Below are positions 1 through 10,475 of a stretch of 64,000 bases of DNA, in pieces. Made by a program: the position numbers and the translations under genes. This DNA is from Agapetus fuscipes (Eukaryota > Arthropoda > Insecta > Trichoptera > Glossosomatidae), in NCBI GenBank assembly GCA_951799405.1, contig OX637340.1, positions 1,054,001-1,118,000 of the forward strand, in the 5' to 3' direction. The stretch's first letter is position 1. The number at the start of each line of letters is the position of its first letter. A model generated the notes under the pieces. The model was not told where the DNA came from. It saw only the letters and a program-made list of their open reading frames with translations, and did no database searches.

Positions 1-51
1 ACTTGTGTTAAACTTGTGTTTTAATTAAAAGAACCCAGGAAAAACGTAACA
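1..51 (+). repeat. 3' end of the 5' LTR (cut by the window edge)
   Basis: All 51 bases are identical to 2523-2573. The segment contains two direct ACTTGTGTT words and ends in the CA dinucleotide expected of an LTR terminus. Confidence 0.85.
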
Positions 52-52
52 A

Positions 53-70
53 TGGTGTCGGTGTGAGATT
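53..70 (+). other. Primer-binding site
   Basis: TGGTGTCGGTGTGAGATT starts two bases after the LTR end. It begins with TGG, the complement of the CCA end of a tRNA. It resembles the TGGTGTCAGnAGTGGG-type sites common in animal Ty3/gypsy elements, usually ascribed to tRNA-Leu. The primer assignment is inference; the position and TGG start are seen. Confidence 0.7.
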
Positions 71-406
71 TAAAACCAAGTACCAAAAAATCTGTGCTTA
101 AGACTATTGAAAAATATTTCTGGACAACATAATAAAAACTAATGAATAAAAAAAAAAAGTTTTAAATAAAACTGATTAAACTTGAATTAAAAACGATCGT
201 GTGGTTACCCGCTAAAAATTTGATTGAAGTGTACATAGATAACGTGTTAATAATATTGTGTTAGTGTAATAAATACTCATTAGCCGATCTGACGAAGCAA
301 AGTAAATAATCATTATCTAATATCATTATTTGAAATTTAAAAATATTTTTTTTTTGTAAAATAATTTGTTTTGAAGTAAATTTAAATTTTTGTTAAAATA
401 AAAAAA

Positions 407-2119
407 ATGGCTAAGGTGAACATCAAGGACCTCAAAGCCTATGAGCTTAAGAATGAGCTTCTGGAGAGGGACCTGGAGACCTCAGGAGGGAAGGCGGCCT
501 TACAAGCACGCCTCATGGAGGCCTTGGAACAGTCAGGCGAAGACCCGGCATATTTTGTCATGGCGTCTGGAGGGGACCGCGAGCGAGCCGTGGAAGAGTT
601 TAAAACAAAGATGGCTGCCAACTTCAAGAGCTTGATGGAAGACCTAGCTGGTTGGAAGGAGGAGAGGGCTAAAAACCTAGCCTTAAAAATGTCGGTGGAC
701 ACTGATAGTGTAAAATTAAGTGATAATCAGGATGACAAAAAGGCCGATATGTCAACTGAGGATGAGTCATCTCAGAAGTTGGGGAAGGGAGACCTGAAGG
801 CCAAAAACAACGGCCAGCTCAAGGCTGAGGACGCAGCTGACAGCGAAGATGACAAAGATGGCAAAGATGTCAAGTCGGCTGAAAACGGCAAGAGTGACTC
901 GGCCGAGGTGAAGGCTGACAAGGATGCGAAGGAGGAGACGGACGCCAAGGAGGAGGATGAGGACGCCAAGGACAAGAAGGGCAAGGCCAAGAAGGCCAAC
1001 AGTGTGAAGAAGAAGCCCGCGCCCAAGAAGAAGGCGGAGGAGGCCGTGGAGGAGGCTCTCAAGAAGAAGAAGGCCGTGGAGCCGCCGGTGCCCGTGCCCG
1101 CGGGCCGGGGCATCCCCATCGACCACATCCCCGACGTGGAGGTGGCCATCTCCAGGTTCAAGATGGAGGACCTCAAGTTCCGGTACAATCAATTGTGCCG
1201 CACGAACCTCATCAAGCGCAACAAAAAGAAGTTCAAAGGCTACGAGTTCGAGAAGGACACGCCTGAGCACAAGGCCAAGCTGGAGGAGGTGCAGAAGCTG
1301 GAGCCCAAGCAGCTGCGGACGCTGTGCGAGAAGCTGGGCTTGGACAAGAGGGGCGCGCCCACGGAGCTGGCCAGCAGGGTGGTGGGCTTCCTGCTGCTGC
1401 CAAAGCAGGTCTCCTCGCACGCCAGGGGGCTGATGAAGGAGAGGCCGGTGACTGACCGCGGCGAGGCCACGGGAGGCAGGCCCAGAAGGTCCGCTGCTGC
1501 TATCGTCAAGAGAGGTTACTCTAACGAGGAGTATGAAACAGATCCGGAAACCAAAGTGCGGGGACCCAAAGTCAGCAGGGATGAATTAGGGGATTCAAAT
1601 GGCTCGTACAACCCGAGTGGCTCCGGACAGGAGGCGGACTCTGACTTTGACCCGTCAGTGGGGGAGGGGGGCGCTCCCTCCCGCAGGCGCCGCGCCCCCG
1701 CCCGCAGGGGCTCAGCCAAGCAGAGCAAGCAGAAGGGACGACCCAAGCATGGCGCGGCAGGAAGCCACTCAGCGAGTCAGAGGACGAGAGCGAGAGTGAG
1801 AACTTCGCTTCCGAGCAGGAGAGCGGCTCCGACGACCAAGGATTCTGATCCTTTGACGCCGGCGAGCAAGCGGGGCCTAGGAGCGGTGGCCGCCCGGGGA
1901 CGCAAAGCGGTGCCCCCAGCCAAGGAAAGGCGCCCATGCCGGCCGCCAAGAGGAAAGCACCCCCCCCCACACCAGCCAGCAATGACGGGCAAAACCCTAA
2001 GGGGAAAATTCCGTGGAACGTCATTTTTCCTGACCACTGGATGCAACTGTGGGTCAAACTGCCCGTACCTTCTTAAAGAAAAGACTGTTCCGGGGCGGAA
2101 CAGTCTAAGGGGGGGATAA
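407..2119 (+). CDS. Gag-like SAP motif fused to a DEK-like chromatin protein, captured in a retrotransposon
   Basis: The ORF has 570 codons and starts at an ATG in good context (aaaATGg) after a 355-base leader. Residues 4-40 form a SAP-type helix-turn-helix followed by SGEDPAYF, a combination typical of the N-terminus of animal Ty3/gypsy Gag (inference). Residues 100-225 are a Lys/Asp/Glu-rich linker with a KKKPAPKKK basic patch. Residues 236-333 match the conserved core of DEK: GIPIDHIPDVEV, then FEKD, then LRTLCEKLGLDKRGAPTEL and FLLLPK, corresponding to DEK's own SAP box. DEK binds DNA and histones and acts in chromatin. No introns interrupt the ORF, so the DEK part probably came from an mRNA. 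Codons in the DEK part are clearly GC-richer than in the first 300 bases. Near 1741-1770 the frame appears shifted: an acidic serine-rich stretch (SESEDESESE) typical of DEK lies in another frame at 1771-1845 and ends at a stop at 1846. The C-terminal DEK domain is not seen. The stop codon touches the 3' LTR. Confidence 0.7.
   Translation: MAKVNIKDLKAYELKNELLERDLETSGGKAALQARLMEALEQSGEDPAYFVMASGGDRERAVEEFKTKMAANFKSLMEDLAGWKEERAKNLALKMSVDTDSVKLSDNQDDKKADMSTEDESSQKLGKGDLKAKNNGQLKAEDAADSEDDKDGKDVKSAENGKSDSAEVKADKDAKEETDAKEEDEDAKDKKGKAKKANSVKKKPAPKKKAEEAVEEALKKKKAVEPPVPVPAGRGIPIDHIPDVEVAISRFKMEDLKFRYNQLCRTNLIKRNKKKFKGYEFEKDTPEHKAKLEEVQKLEPKQLRTLCEKLGLDKRGAPTELASRVVGFLLLPKQVSSHARGLMKERPVTDRGEATGGRPRRSAAAIVKRGYSNEEYETDPETKVRGPKVSRDELGDSNGSYNPSGSGQEADSDFDPSVGEGGAPSRRRRAPARRGSAKQSKQKGRPKHGAAGSHSASQRTRARVRTSLPSRRAAPTTKDSDPLTPASKRGLGAVAARGRKAVPPAKERRPCRPPRGKHPPPHQPAMTGKTLRGKFRGTSFFLTTGCNCGSNCPYLLKEKTVPGRNSLRGG
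2083..2116 (+). other. Hairpin plus polypurine tract before the 3' LTR
   Basis: GACTGTTCC (2083-2091) and GGAACAGTC (2097-2105) form a perfect 9-bp stem around a 5-base loop. A purine run AAGGGGGGGA follows at 2107-2116, three bases before the LTR. The run is the expected plus-strand primer. The hairpin is extra and lies inside the reading frame. Confidence 0.65.
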
Positions 2120-2573
2120 TGTAACGAAATACACTGGTAGATGTTTATTGGTGTACGTGTGTTTTGAGAGAATGTTCTGGCCCAGACGATTGTAATTGTA
2201 AGGTGTGTATGTAGGTAGGAAATGGACTCTTCATGAAATAAATATTTCCAGAATCGTCTATACAACTGTGGTAGTGGAAGTTTCTAGGGCAGGCTGGAAT
2301 GGCCCCTAGGTTCCGCTATAAGAAGGGCGACAATGGGCTGAAGCGAGTCAGTCTTCGAAGCACTCACACAGAGGAATATCTAGTTGCTAGGGCGACCAAT
2401 AAGGTGTAAAATAAATGTAATCTGTACGAAATAAATAAGTGTGTTAAAATAAATCTGTTAGAATAAGTCTGTTAAAAATAAATCTATTGTAAGAAAGTCT
2501 GTGTAAATAAACTGTATGGCTAACTTGTGTTAAACTTGTGTTTTAATTAAAAGAACCCAGGAAAAACGTAACA
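2120..2573 (+). repeat. 3' LTR of the DEK-carrying retrotransposon
   Basis: It starts TGTAACG just after the purine tract and ends CGTAACA, with the same terminal 51 bases as the left end of the window. U3 and R signals can be read (see 2316-2353). The second half carries a run of short degenerate direct repeats around AATAAATCTGTTA (about 2405-2515), giving several AATAAA polyadenylation signals. It is followed by ATATATAT. Confidence 0.85.
2316..2353 (+). promoter_or_regulatory. LTR core promoter: TATA box and arthropod initiator
   Basis: CTATAAGAAG at 2316-2325 is a TATA-like element. TCAGTC at 2348-2353 fits the arthropod initiator consensus TCAGTY, with its A about 33 bases after the first T of the TATA. 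Multiple AATAAA signals follow downstream. The distance and order are right for transcription starting inside the LTR. Confidence 0.55.
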
Positions 2574-2585
2574 ATATATATATAT

Positions 2586-2716
2586 TTGGATGACTTATTC
2601 TTCTTTTGGGCGCCGTTTAGTGGCTCCAGCCACCCCAAGGGCGCCCACCGCTCACTCTCTTCTTGTGAAGATGGTGGTCTTCAGCTCCTTCCTGAAACGC
2701 TCCTCGCTGGTTTTTT
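2586..2716 (-). mobile_element. 3' end of a non-LTR retrotransposon (LINE-D)
   Basis: Read on the minus strand, the segment encodes a short C-terminal tail (EERFRKELKTTIFTRRE, stop). A 3' UTR follows with the words GGAGCCACTAAACG and CGCCCAA. The same UTR words occur at about 56105-56131 after a longer LINE-D tail. The element ends in a TATA run at 2574-2585, next to the LTR boundary. Confidence 0.55.
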
Positions 2717-2719
2717 CTT

Positions 2720-4500
2720 ATGTAAACGAAAATGTCAACATTTATTAATGTCGAACTCAAATGAATTTTGATCAATGGGATTGATAAGAAGTAAGTAGTA
2801 GATGCCTTAGTGTATATTTTCAATCAAAATTTAAATTAAAAAAAAATCAAAAACATTAAAATCGGTTTAGTTTTGTATCTTGTCTAATCGGTATACAAGA
2901 ATATGAACGATGCAAGTGCATTAACATAGGTCAATTTTCAAGAAACCATTATTTTTTTACTATTCTAGAAAAACTGTAATGTTTACATGAATTTTGATAT
3001 AGGTACATTTTTCACCACGTTAATTTACAAGACTATCGATTTAATTATCGTATTTTTTTTTACTAAATAGTAACAACAAAGATAAACAAAAATGTACCTT
3101 CACCAAGCCAAAAACGGTGTTATTTACTCTTTTTATTACTGGGTAAAAAAAGGGCAACAAAGTACTTAAAAAAATACGGGCAATTAATAAACGAGACAGG
3201 TGCATGGGCTTTTTAATTAAAAACGAAAAAATAAACACGATTTCTTTTTTCTCCCGAGCTTGCACGATCCAAGAGACAAAAGCGTGAGTAAACATTTCAT
3301 TACTTGCGACGTAAAGAGAAATATAAAAGGAGAGAAACAAAACGGGCGATTAAATTTAATGATTTATTCAGTCTGGTTGACAGTGATACAAGGCCAGACG
3401 TTACGCAGAAAAAAAAACGAGCAGTTCTCTGTGTAATGTAAAAGTTGAATCAGCGTACGGTCTCTCCTTGGGAATAGTGTGCCAAGGATATCGTATACTA
3501 CTTCTATAATGTGTATGTTCGTAAACCGATAAACAGCATACGGATCAATTTGTTTTATTTTTTTTTCAGAAAATATTATTTGCCAAGATGAGTTCACGAA
3601 GTTTCAAGACAGATTTGCTACTTCAACAATTAGGAAACACCTTTGGCATAAACACACCGCTGCCCTCTGCGAGCATTTTTTCTTATATCACAAAATACTG
3701 AAAAAAGAAATCCATCAAACTGAGTGAACCGCTGATATCATGTCAAATAGCTCTTTGGTTTTTCTTAATCGGGAAAACAACAACAAAAACGGCAAGGAAG
3801 CGAGGTTGCGGTAGTAGAAGAAATAAAAAAGAGTTACCGCATAAAATTTATCCAAAACATTGGAAAAGAATGTCAATTATTTAATCGGCACATAAGACAC
3901 CTACGGGAATAACGTTACACTATATGCGGAGCTTAGTTTAGTTTATTTAATGCCAAGTTATTGTCTCTCATGCTCAGAAGTGTTGAATTTAGTTAAAAAA
4001 ACAAGTTTGCAAATGCAACGAGAAAAGGTTTATATAATAATAAACCCTGAATTTATAAAGCGCTTTCCTGTAAACTGGTACATAGCTAATTGATAGAGTC
4101 CTACCTATTTTTCAGCAATACCACATTCCTGTAAGAATGAGAATACCGTCAAATTTTTGCCAGACTCGAGGGGTGGAAGGGTGCGAAGGGGAAAGCCAAG
4201 GCGGAAGTATTCATTTACACGTTCATTTTTAATCCCGGCTTCATAATCCACCCCCGGCGGAGAAAAATGAAATCCGCCCGAAACTTTTATTAGCCCGGGA
4301 AGCGGCTGAAAACTCTGCACTTAGTGTGTGGCGGCCGAAAAGTATAATTACATTCCAGGGAGGTGTCGCAGAATGGCGGCATTATAATTGCACCGTGTAC
4401 AGGTATGTAGAGAGCGGCTGTGATAATTAACGGAACGGGAAACGGGATAACTTTATGATTCAACGCTGTGACGTGACGGGTTTGGTTTTAATCTCATCAT
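2720..4500. other. No gene or repeat recognised
   Basis: AT-rich single-copy-looking DNA with many homopolymer A/T runs. No ORF with coding character and no match to the repeat families in the rest of the window was seen. Confidence 0.4.
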
Positions 4501-4529
4501 TGTATAATGCAGAAATTGAAAGAGAGGTG

Positions 4530-4783
4530 GTGTGAAAGAAAGAAACAGGGGTAGTATGAAAGGGAAAAGAGGTAAGGGACGATCAAAAAAGTATGGAGTG
4601 ATCAGATTGACGAGATTGTGAAAGGATGGGATATACAAAGCGAGCGTAAAAGAAGAAAACGCCTGAAAAAGGTGATGAATATGAAAGAATTGGAAGAGGT
4701 ATTTAAGGATAGGAAGAAATGGAGGCAGCTCTGCAGAGGCTCTGGCCACCCCTAGCGGAATGGCGACAGAGTTACAGTTACAG
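4530..4783 (+). pseudogene. C-terminal end of a LINE reverse transcriptase (LINE-B), frameshifted
   Basis: The frame ending at 4755 reads VWSDQIDEIVKGWDIQ, then RKKWRQLCRGSGHP and stop. This is the Arg-rich C-terminal tail of a non-LTR polyprotein. The copy at 47648-47881 reads almost the same. Against that copy, one base is missing in the A-run near 4585-4595, which breaks the RGKGRPRKVW motif. A short shared 3' UTR (CGGAATGGCGACAGAGTTAC) follows the stop. Confidence 0.65.
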
Positions 4784-6240
4784 AAAGGTTTTTGCCAATG
4801 TCAGCTCTATTTCAGGGATATACAGCAAGAGTTGCATAAATGAAAAGTGTTTTGGATTGAATAAATGCATCAGATTGGAAGCTTCACCCTATCAAGCCAA
4901 AATTGTAGGATCCGATATGTTTATTTATTTCAGGGAATTTAAGCAATAAAAACATTGAAGTTTGAAGATGGTGAATCCTAATGAAAATTAAATTTATACA
5001 GATTTAATCCATGGTAAAATATTAAAAAATAAATACTACAGACGATACATACTTCATCATTCTCAATTCTATAAGATTAAAATACAATTCTAGAATCAAG
5101 ATTTCTTCAAAATATTTGCAGTCAAAATTCTGCCTGTATTGCATGGCGAAGTGTTTACTTATTCACTTAAACTACGATCCTTCAAAACGGGGAAAGAATC
5201 TGTTGTTGATGGCGCTGATACTCCGGAGAAGAGCGTAATATAATTATACTCACAAAGCGGCGTTCAGTACTGCGAGCATAAAATATTATGTTGAAACATA
5301 ACCAATAATGTAACAGAGCATCTAGCGAGAGTGTAAGTTTATATTTATTTTAATTCAAACGCTGTAGTCGAGTTGGAAAGTTGAGGTTCATGCTAGGGGT
5401 AGAGGTCGGGCATTCTCTGTGACTGATGAGAGCACAATTTCAATCTCGAGTCACCTGTCTGTGGCGGACAAGGGGGTGGGATGGGCGGTGGGAGGGGGTG
5501 GGAGCGGCCATTAGGGGTAGCGAGCCGGAAAATGGCGCCTGGGGGATGAGCTCCAGCGCTAAGACAAATCTAATTTCGCAGTCCTTTAAAGAGAAAATGA
5601 ATATTGTGCCTGAGCCGAGAGCCTACCTACGCAGGTAAAAAAAACCAAATTACGTTTTGAGCTTACACCTGAATTGTAATGGGTTTGATAAATCCAATTA
5701 TTCAATTTGGGTAATCGCAGAATCATGCTCAAAACAAATAAAAACACTTTTTTTTTTAATTTATGAAACTAGATTGAATGCCTCGTCGGGATTATAGAGA
5801 CCGATGTTTGTAAGTCAACAAGTTCAGTGAAAGCCCACACATTCATAAAGGACAAATTAATAGTAGGCGTTGCCGTCACAATACAAGTGATACACAAATA
5901 TGTTTATTGTTTATTCATTCAAAATCTCATCACCATGGTTTCTCATAGAAAGTGCATTCCTACCCAAAAGCTTTGATGGTTTGACCATTTTCTACAAAAT
6001 AACATTTCAGTGTAGAAGCGATACAAGTGTTGTTGCAGTTAAAAGTTTCCCTGAATTAAAAATACCAAGACAATCGTAGAGAATTTAACTTGTGTTAAAT
6101 AAAATCATTCCGCAATCAGGATTGAAAACCAAGAGTGTAATTTATGATAACATCATATCAAATGTAGAGTATTTAATGTATTAAGTGAAAGTTTAGGTAT
6201 CTCTGGGGTTTTGGTTAGCTCGGCCGTATGCGTTCTGAAC
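4784..6240. other. No gene recognised; GC-rich patch at 5450-5560
   Basis: Mostly AT-rich DNA. The patch around 5450-5560 is G-rich (GGGATGGGCGGTGGGAGGGG) and contains a 70-codon open frame without recognisable motifs. Nothing here is supported as a gene. Confidence 0.4.
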
Positions 6241-6386
6241 CTCAAGTATAAAACTTTACGTAAATGACGATTTGCCAAAAATATACGGAAACTCAAAAGC
6301 TCACTAAAAGCACTGTTTTCGATTCGCACATTTATTCGGTTAACGCTATTGTTGGATGTAAGAGCGCAGTTTTATACTCGGGGTAC
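6241..6386. mobile_element. MITE-1 copy (inverted-repeat element)
   Basis: The left end CTCAAGTATAAAACTTTACG and right end GCAGTTTTATACTCGGGG are imperfect inverted repeats. The centre has the family's conserved GCTCACTAAAAGCACTGTTTT hinge. The family has about 17 copies of about 150 bp in the window and no coding capacity. Confidence 0.65.
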
Positions 6387-9321
6387 TGAGTCACCTCCCA
6401 TCGCTAATAGACGGCGAGCACATTTTTCCCGGCGCCCTCATACTTAATACGTTTTCCACACATAGGCGCGGCAATTCCATTTCCCATGGCTTTGCGGGAT
6501 AGAGTTCGCGCTTGCCCTGTATTTTAATTCCAGTCTGAGCCGCAGATTTCAGTCGTAAAAACAAATTCGCCGCTCGACTGCCAACGGAGGGGGTCGGATA
6601 AAAAGATGTGTGGGGCGAGTGACGGGGGGGGGACGGCGATAACCAGGGATAATATTTCCATTCTGCGGTTAGCGCAGCAAAATAATAATCCAACCGGGTA
6701 TTAATTTAAACTTTGCAATAATAATCGGCTGTGCGAACAGCAAGCAGGCCAAGGGAGGGAGTGGGACTCGTTGTTGCGGGGGAGGCAGGGGATGGGGGGG
6801 TGGAGGCGTCCGTGAAAACACAAATTTTCACTAATTGAAAACGTTCAGTGCTGGATGAAAAATTAATATATTGCTTTTCACATCGGCGGGTTTGTTCATT
6901 CGGGATTGGTTTAATGCTGATAATGGTCATCGAGATTATTAATAAAATTTTCGCAGTGAGCGAAATTTCAGATGATTTGCATGTTGCTGACTAAACGCAT
7001 TACCTATCAACAAAATTACACTAAACGAGCGTGCAGGAATACTATACCGTGTATATTATGAAATCGTTTCAATTAAAATATTGCTACACAAAAAGGTATC
7101 AATAATTTCGATAGCTTCCGAATAGATAATGAGAATTGTAAGCTTGCATGTCTTAGAGTTATATTCTTTGCAATACTAAAATGATGACCTTCGCTGTCTA
7201 TCATCGCACTTATAAATGTAAAGCTGTGTATTTTATCGGGATCGCAAATTCAATAGATATACATAAAAAGAAAGTTTCAACAAAATCTTTAAACACTCCA
7301 AAAAGGCTCAAGGCATGCCTGAAGTACATACAGGTATGTATATTATAATTCCATGTTTAAAAAATGGATCGTAAAATTTCAGATAGAAAAGGAGATCCTA
7401 AGTCTAAGATTCCTTCGAAGCATCTCACATGAATAATGAAATTTCTCCTTTTCAAAGACGAGAATTTATACTCCATTAGAAAGGCACATATTTACACATA
7501 TACATAAATAAATGCAAAGAATAAAGGAAAACTGAAAATTATCCGGAAATAAATCGTATCATGAAGAACAATCAAATAGATTCATCTTTGAGTCTTGAGA
7601 CTTGGGCCGTGATGACAAACTTCAGAAAATCAATTGATTAAAAAATATTGCAGATTCACAAGACAAAGAAAAGAAAAATAGCGTAGATAGTAGACCCAGC
7701 TCCGACTAGATTGGGTATCTCATATTGTGGAATAGGGGCACGCGGGGATGTTTGCATACACGCACGTAAAGGTCAAAAGCCTTCCCCGTTATAAAGTGAG
7801 GCGAAATCGAATAGAAGTTCAGTCAAGTGACGAAACAAAAAATTTCCATTGAGACAAGGATAGACCGGGGGATTCAAATCGCAGGCAAGCCGGAGTCTTT
7901 AGGCGAGTAATCGCATTAGGGCGACGACAAAAGCTCCTCGCTCCGGCGGAAGGCAATGCGACAATAGTCGGGGGTGGGAGGGAGAGGGTGGACAGTGTGG
8001 GGGGGGGGGGCCACAAAGAGGCAAGGGTTGTAGACGTAAGCAAGTGTAAGCTGACTAATAGCAGGTTAACACTGGACTAGAGGAAGCATGCAACTGAGCG
8101 ACCACTTTCCCTTAGTAAAAATCAACAGTTTTAAATCGAGAAACTGCTTACAGAATGTCTTTCGGATTGCCATGTAATTTTCATTTTGTGCAGCTACTTA
8201 AACCTTCTTTTATCAAAAATTTAGACGTCAAAATATGGGAAAGACGTATGTAAATAAAACAAGCAAATTTTTAATTGATTTACTTCAATCCAGTCTAATT
8301 TTATGCGATAGAAAAATAATTCACTGGAATTGTGGATGCTTATTGGTTGCGTCCAAAAGGAGCTTAGATCGATTAAGGAGTTCTTATAAATCAAAAACAC
8401 GAAAGCAATAAAGAATCAGTCACTTAAGATGGTAATTTTACAAATTTGAGGCAAAAATTTATACCGTAGCATACCTACCAATAAAGGCATCAAAATATGA
8501 AAATTACGGCCGACTGAAACACGATATTTTTTCAAAGCAGATAATTTTCTACAGCTCCGACTTAATACCCTTTTGCGTTATCATTTATTCGCGCCGTGTT
8601 GGTTAGGGTTGGCAGGGCTGCTACCCCGCACCGCTCACTCCCTGTACACATTTTCCGTCGCCTTTCACGAAAGCAAGTCTTGCGAAAACTTTGCTCGGAC
8701 CTGACATTTGCAACACGGAGATAACAAAGCGGGGAACGTCTAGGTACTCGTTCAATTAAACCAACCGAATTTCTTCTGAACACGGCAGATTTCAATATTA
8801 CACATACAACTTAAGCGTAATGTCAAATGTATTTTTCATTCTCTATGACCAAATGATACAGATTTTGAAGGTCGTTCTAATATGATGCGTAAATATGATG
8901 AAATTGGCTTCAAAAAATCTCGTTTGCAAACGAGAGAGACAAGGTAGATGAGAAGAAACACGCTAAAACAAGGAAAGTACTGTGGACGTAAAACGATCAA
9001 TATCATTCACGTTGAATCCAATTTCTAGATCCTTTGATACGGATTGTATATTTTCTTGTCTTGTATCAAATTGCTGTTCTGTTAGAGGCGTCTAGTATCT
9101 CCGCAGATATGTCTTCACTTTGTTTTCTCCTTGTATACTTCTTTCATATTCTCAAAACCTATCATGTCATATTCCATGTTATTATCTCAAGGTCTTTCAA
9201 AAATGGCATGAGACAGATATTTTTATACATTTTATGTAAATGATTATACGAGGATAAACTGTAATAAAGAAAAATTGACTTCAACAGACTAAATGTAACA
9301 AAAAATCCATTAGTCACCAGA
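6387..9321. other. No gene recognised; several G-runs
   Basis: Moderately GC-rich blocks at 6400-6800 and 7900-8040 contain G-runs (for example at 7999-8010). The open frames within them have no recognised motifs. Conserved non-coding DNA is possible but cannot be judged from one sequence. Confidence 0.35.
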
Positions 9322-9563
9322 ACCCTTAGTACGAGTTGCAAAACTTGAAAAAAGTAAAGTTTACGGAAAATATTCAAGAGTGATTTCTCCCAAAATCTGC
9401 CGTTTTTGTTTCTTACACTTTATGGTTTCGGCAAAAGAGTTACAGTGATGAAGAAAATCAAGTTCAAACAAACAAAAACGGCAGATTTTGTAGTAAATCA
9501 CTCTGTACCTAATGCTTTCCGTAAACTTTACTTTTCTGAAGTTTTGCAACTCGTACTAAGGGT
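9322..9563. mobile_element. MITE-2 copy 1
   Basis: About 90-base terminal inverted repeats begin ACCCTTAGTACGAGTTGCAA and end TTGCAACTCGTACTAAGGGT, and both contain a (C)AAAATCTGCCGTTTTTG block. Length is 242 bp with no ORF. The short unique centre lies in the opposite orientation to the copies at 11793 and 28200. Confidence 0.75.
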
Positions 9564-10286
9564 ACAGAACGTTATATTGATGGCCTAATTGAAATTAACG
9601 TGAGGAAGAATGTTCCTGCCCCATCATCGCCTCTAATATCTGCGAGTTTTTTCTGGTGTTTACGCCGCGTGCTGAGCGTGCTGAGCGTGCTCCCACTCAA
9701 TATTTCATACGCAAGCAACAAAGTAATATTTAGCAGCGAGTCTTAAGTGAACCATGCCATTCAAGTGATGCTCATACTTGCAATTACGAAATTGGTAGCC
9801 TGAAATACGTAATAATACGCATATATACGTAAATCAGCTGATGTACATCATCTTTCCTGTTCAAATTCTATCATATTATTGCCCCCTTCCAAGAAATATT
9901 TAACCGAGGTCCTTACTAGAATTAAGCAATCAAATATTAATTGAAGGTTGCTGCAACAGGCCCTAAACAACTAAATGGAAAGTTTCTTAAAACATACGAA
10001 CTATTAGAACTCAAATTTTCGGAATCTGATGTGCTAAATCTATATGAGGTAAGACTTTTATCAGTACCAATATTATACGAGCATAACGTGTGCCATCCAT
10101 ACGAAATCCAGTTTGGTACTAAAATTGCAAAGTCATTTGTAATACAAGCTATCAGCATACTGCACTTTGCTTCGTGGCGCGATCGGATGCACTTTATTAA
10201 AATAAATTACACCGAACAGGGATTTGTTTGCTTTCAAAATATCCATACAATGCTCGGGAGCGGTGCAAGATGAAAACACAACATAA
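9564..10286. other. No gene recognised
   Basis: A 110-codon open frame (9941-10273) has no recognisable motif and low-complexity-free but unremarkable composition. It is not supported as a gene. Confidence 0.35.
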
Positions 10287-10430
10287 TACCCCGAGCGTCA
10301 ACCTTCACGTTTAAACTCAACCACAAAGTTCAACGGAAATGCATGGAAACCAAAACACTCACAAGAAGCGCTGATTCAGTTTCTATACGCATTTTTTGTG
10401 AACCGCTATGGTTGAGTTTACGCACATGAT
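10287..10430. mobile_element. MITE-1 copy, degenerate
   Basis: It starts TACCCCGAG, carries CACGTTTAAACTCAACCACA, a CACTCACAAGAAGCGCTG hinge, and ends GGTTGAGTTTACG. These are the inverted arms typical of MITE-1. Confidence 0.6.
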
Positions 10431-10475
10431 GTGCAATAACTTACAACCCGCGAGCATGAAGCATTAATGTGATAA

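Larger units (their letters stand above)
1..2573 (+). mobile_element. Non-autonomous LTR retrotransposon carrying a DEK-like gene (5' end outside the window)
   Basis: The first 51 bases recur exactly at 2523-2573, the end of a 454-bp repeat that begins TGTAACG and ends GTAACA. Directly after the first copy comes a tRNA-complementary primer-binding site, and directly before the second comes a purine run. That is the standard order of an LTR retrotransposon: LTR, PBS, leader, ORF, PPT, LTR. The interior of about 2.07 kb holds one long ORF and no protease, reverse transcriptase, RNase H or integrase, so the element must be mobilised in trans. Identity of the 51 shared LTR bases suggests a young insertion. 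If the missing LTR part has the same length, the whole element is about 3.0 kb. The 5' target-site duplication is outside the window. Confidence 0.85.

Noticed and set aside
767..1420. 217-codon minus-strand frame as an antisense gene
   Set aside because: It is the mirror of the GC-rich Lys/Glu codons of the DEK-like ORF and is Leu/Arg-rich by that cause alone.
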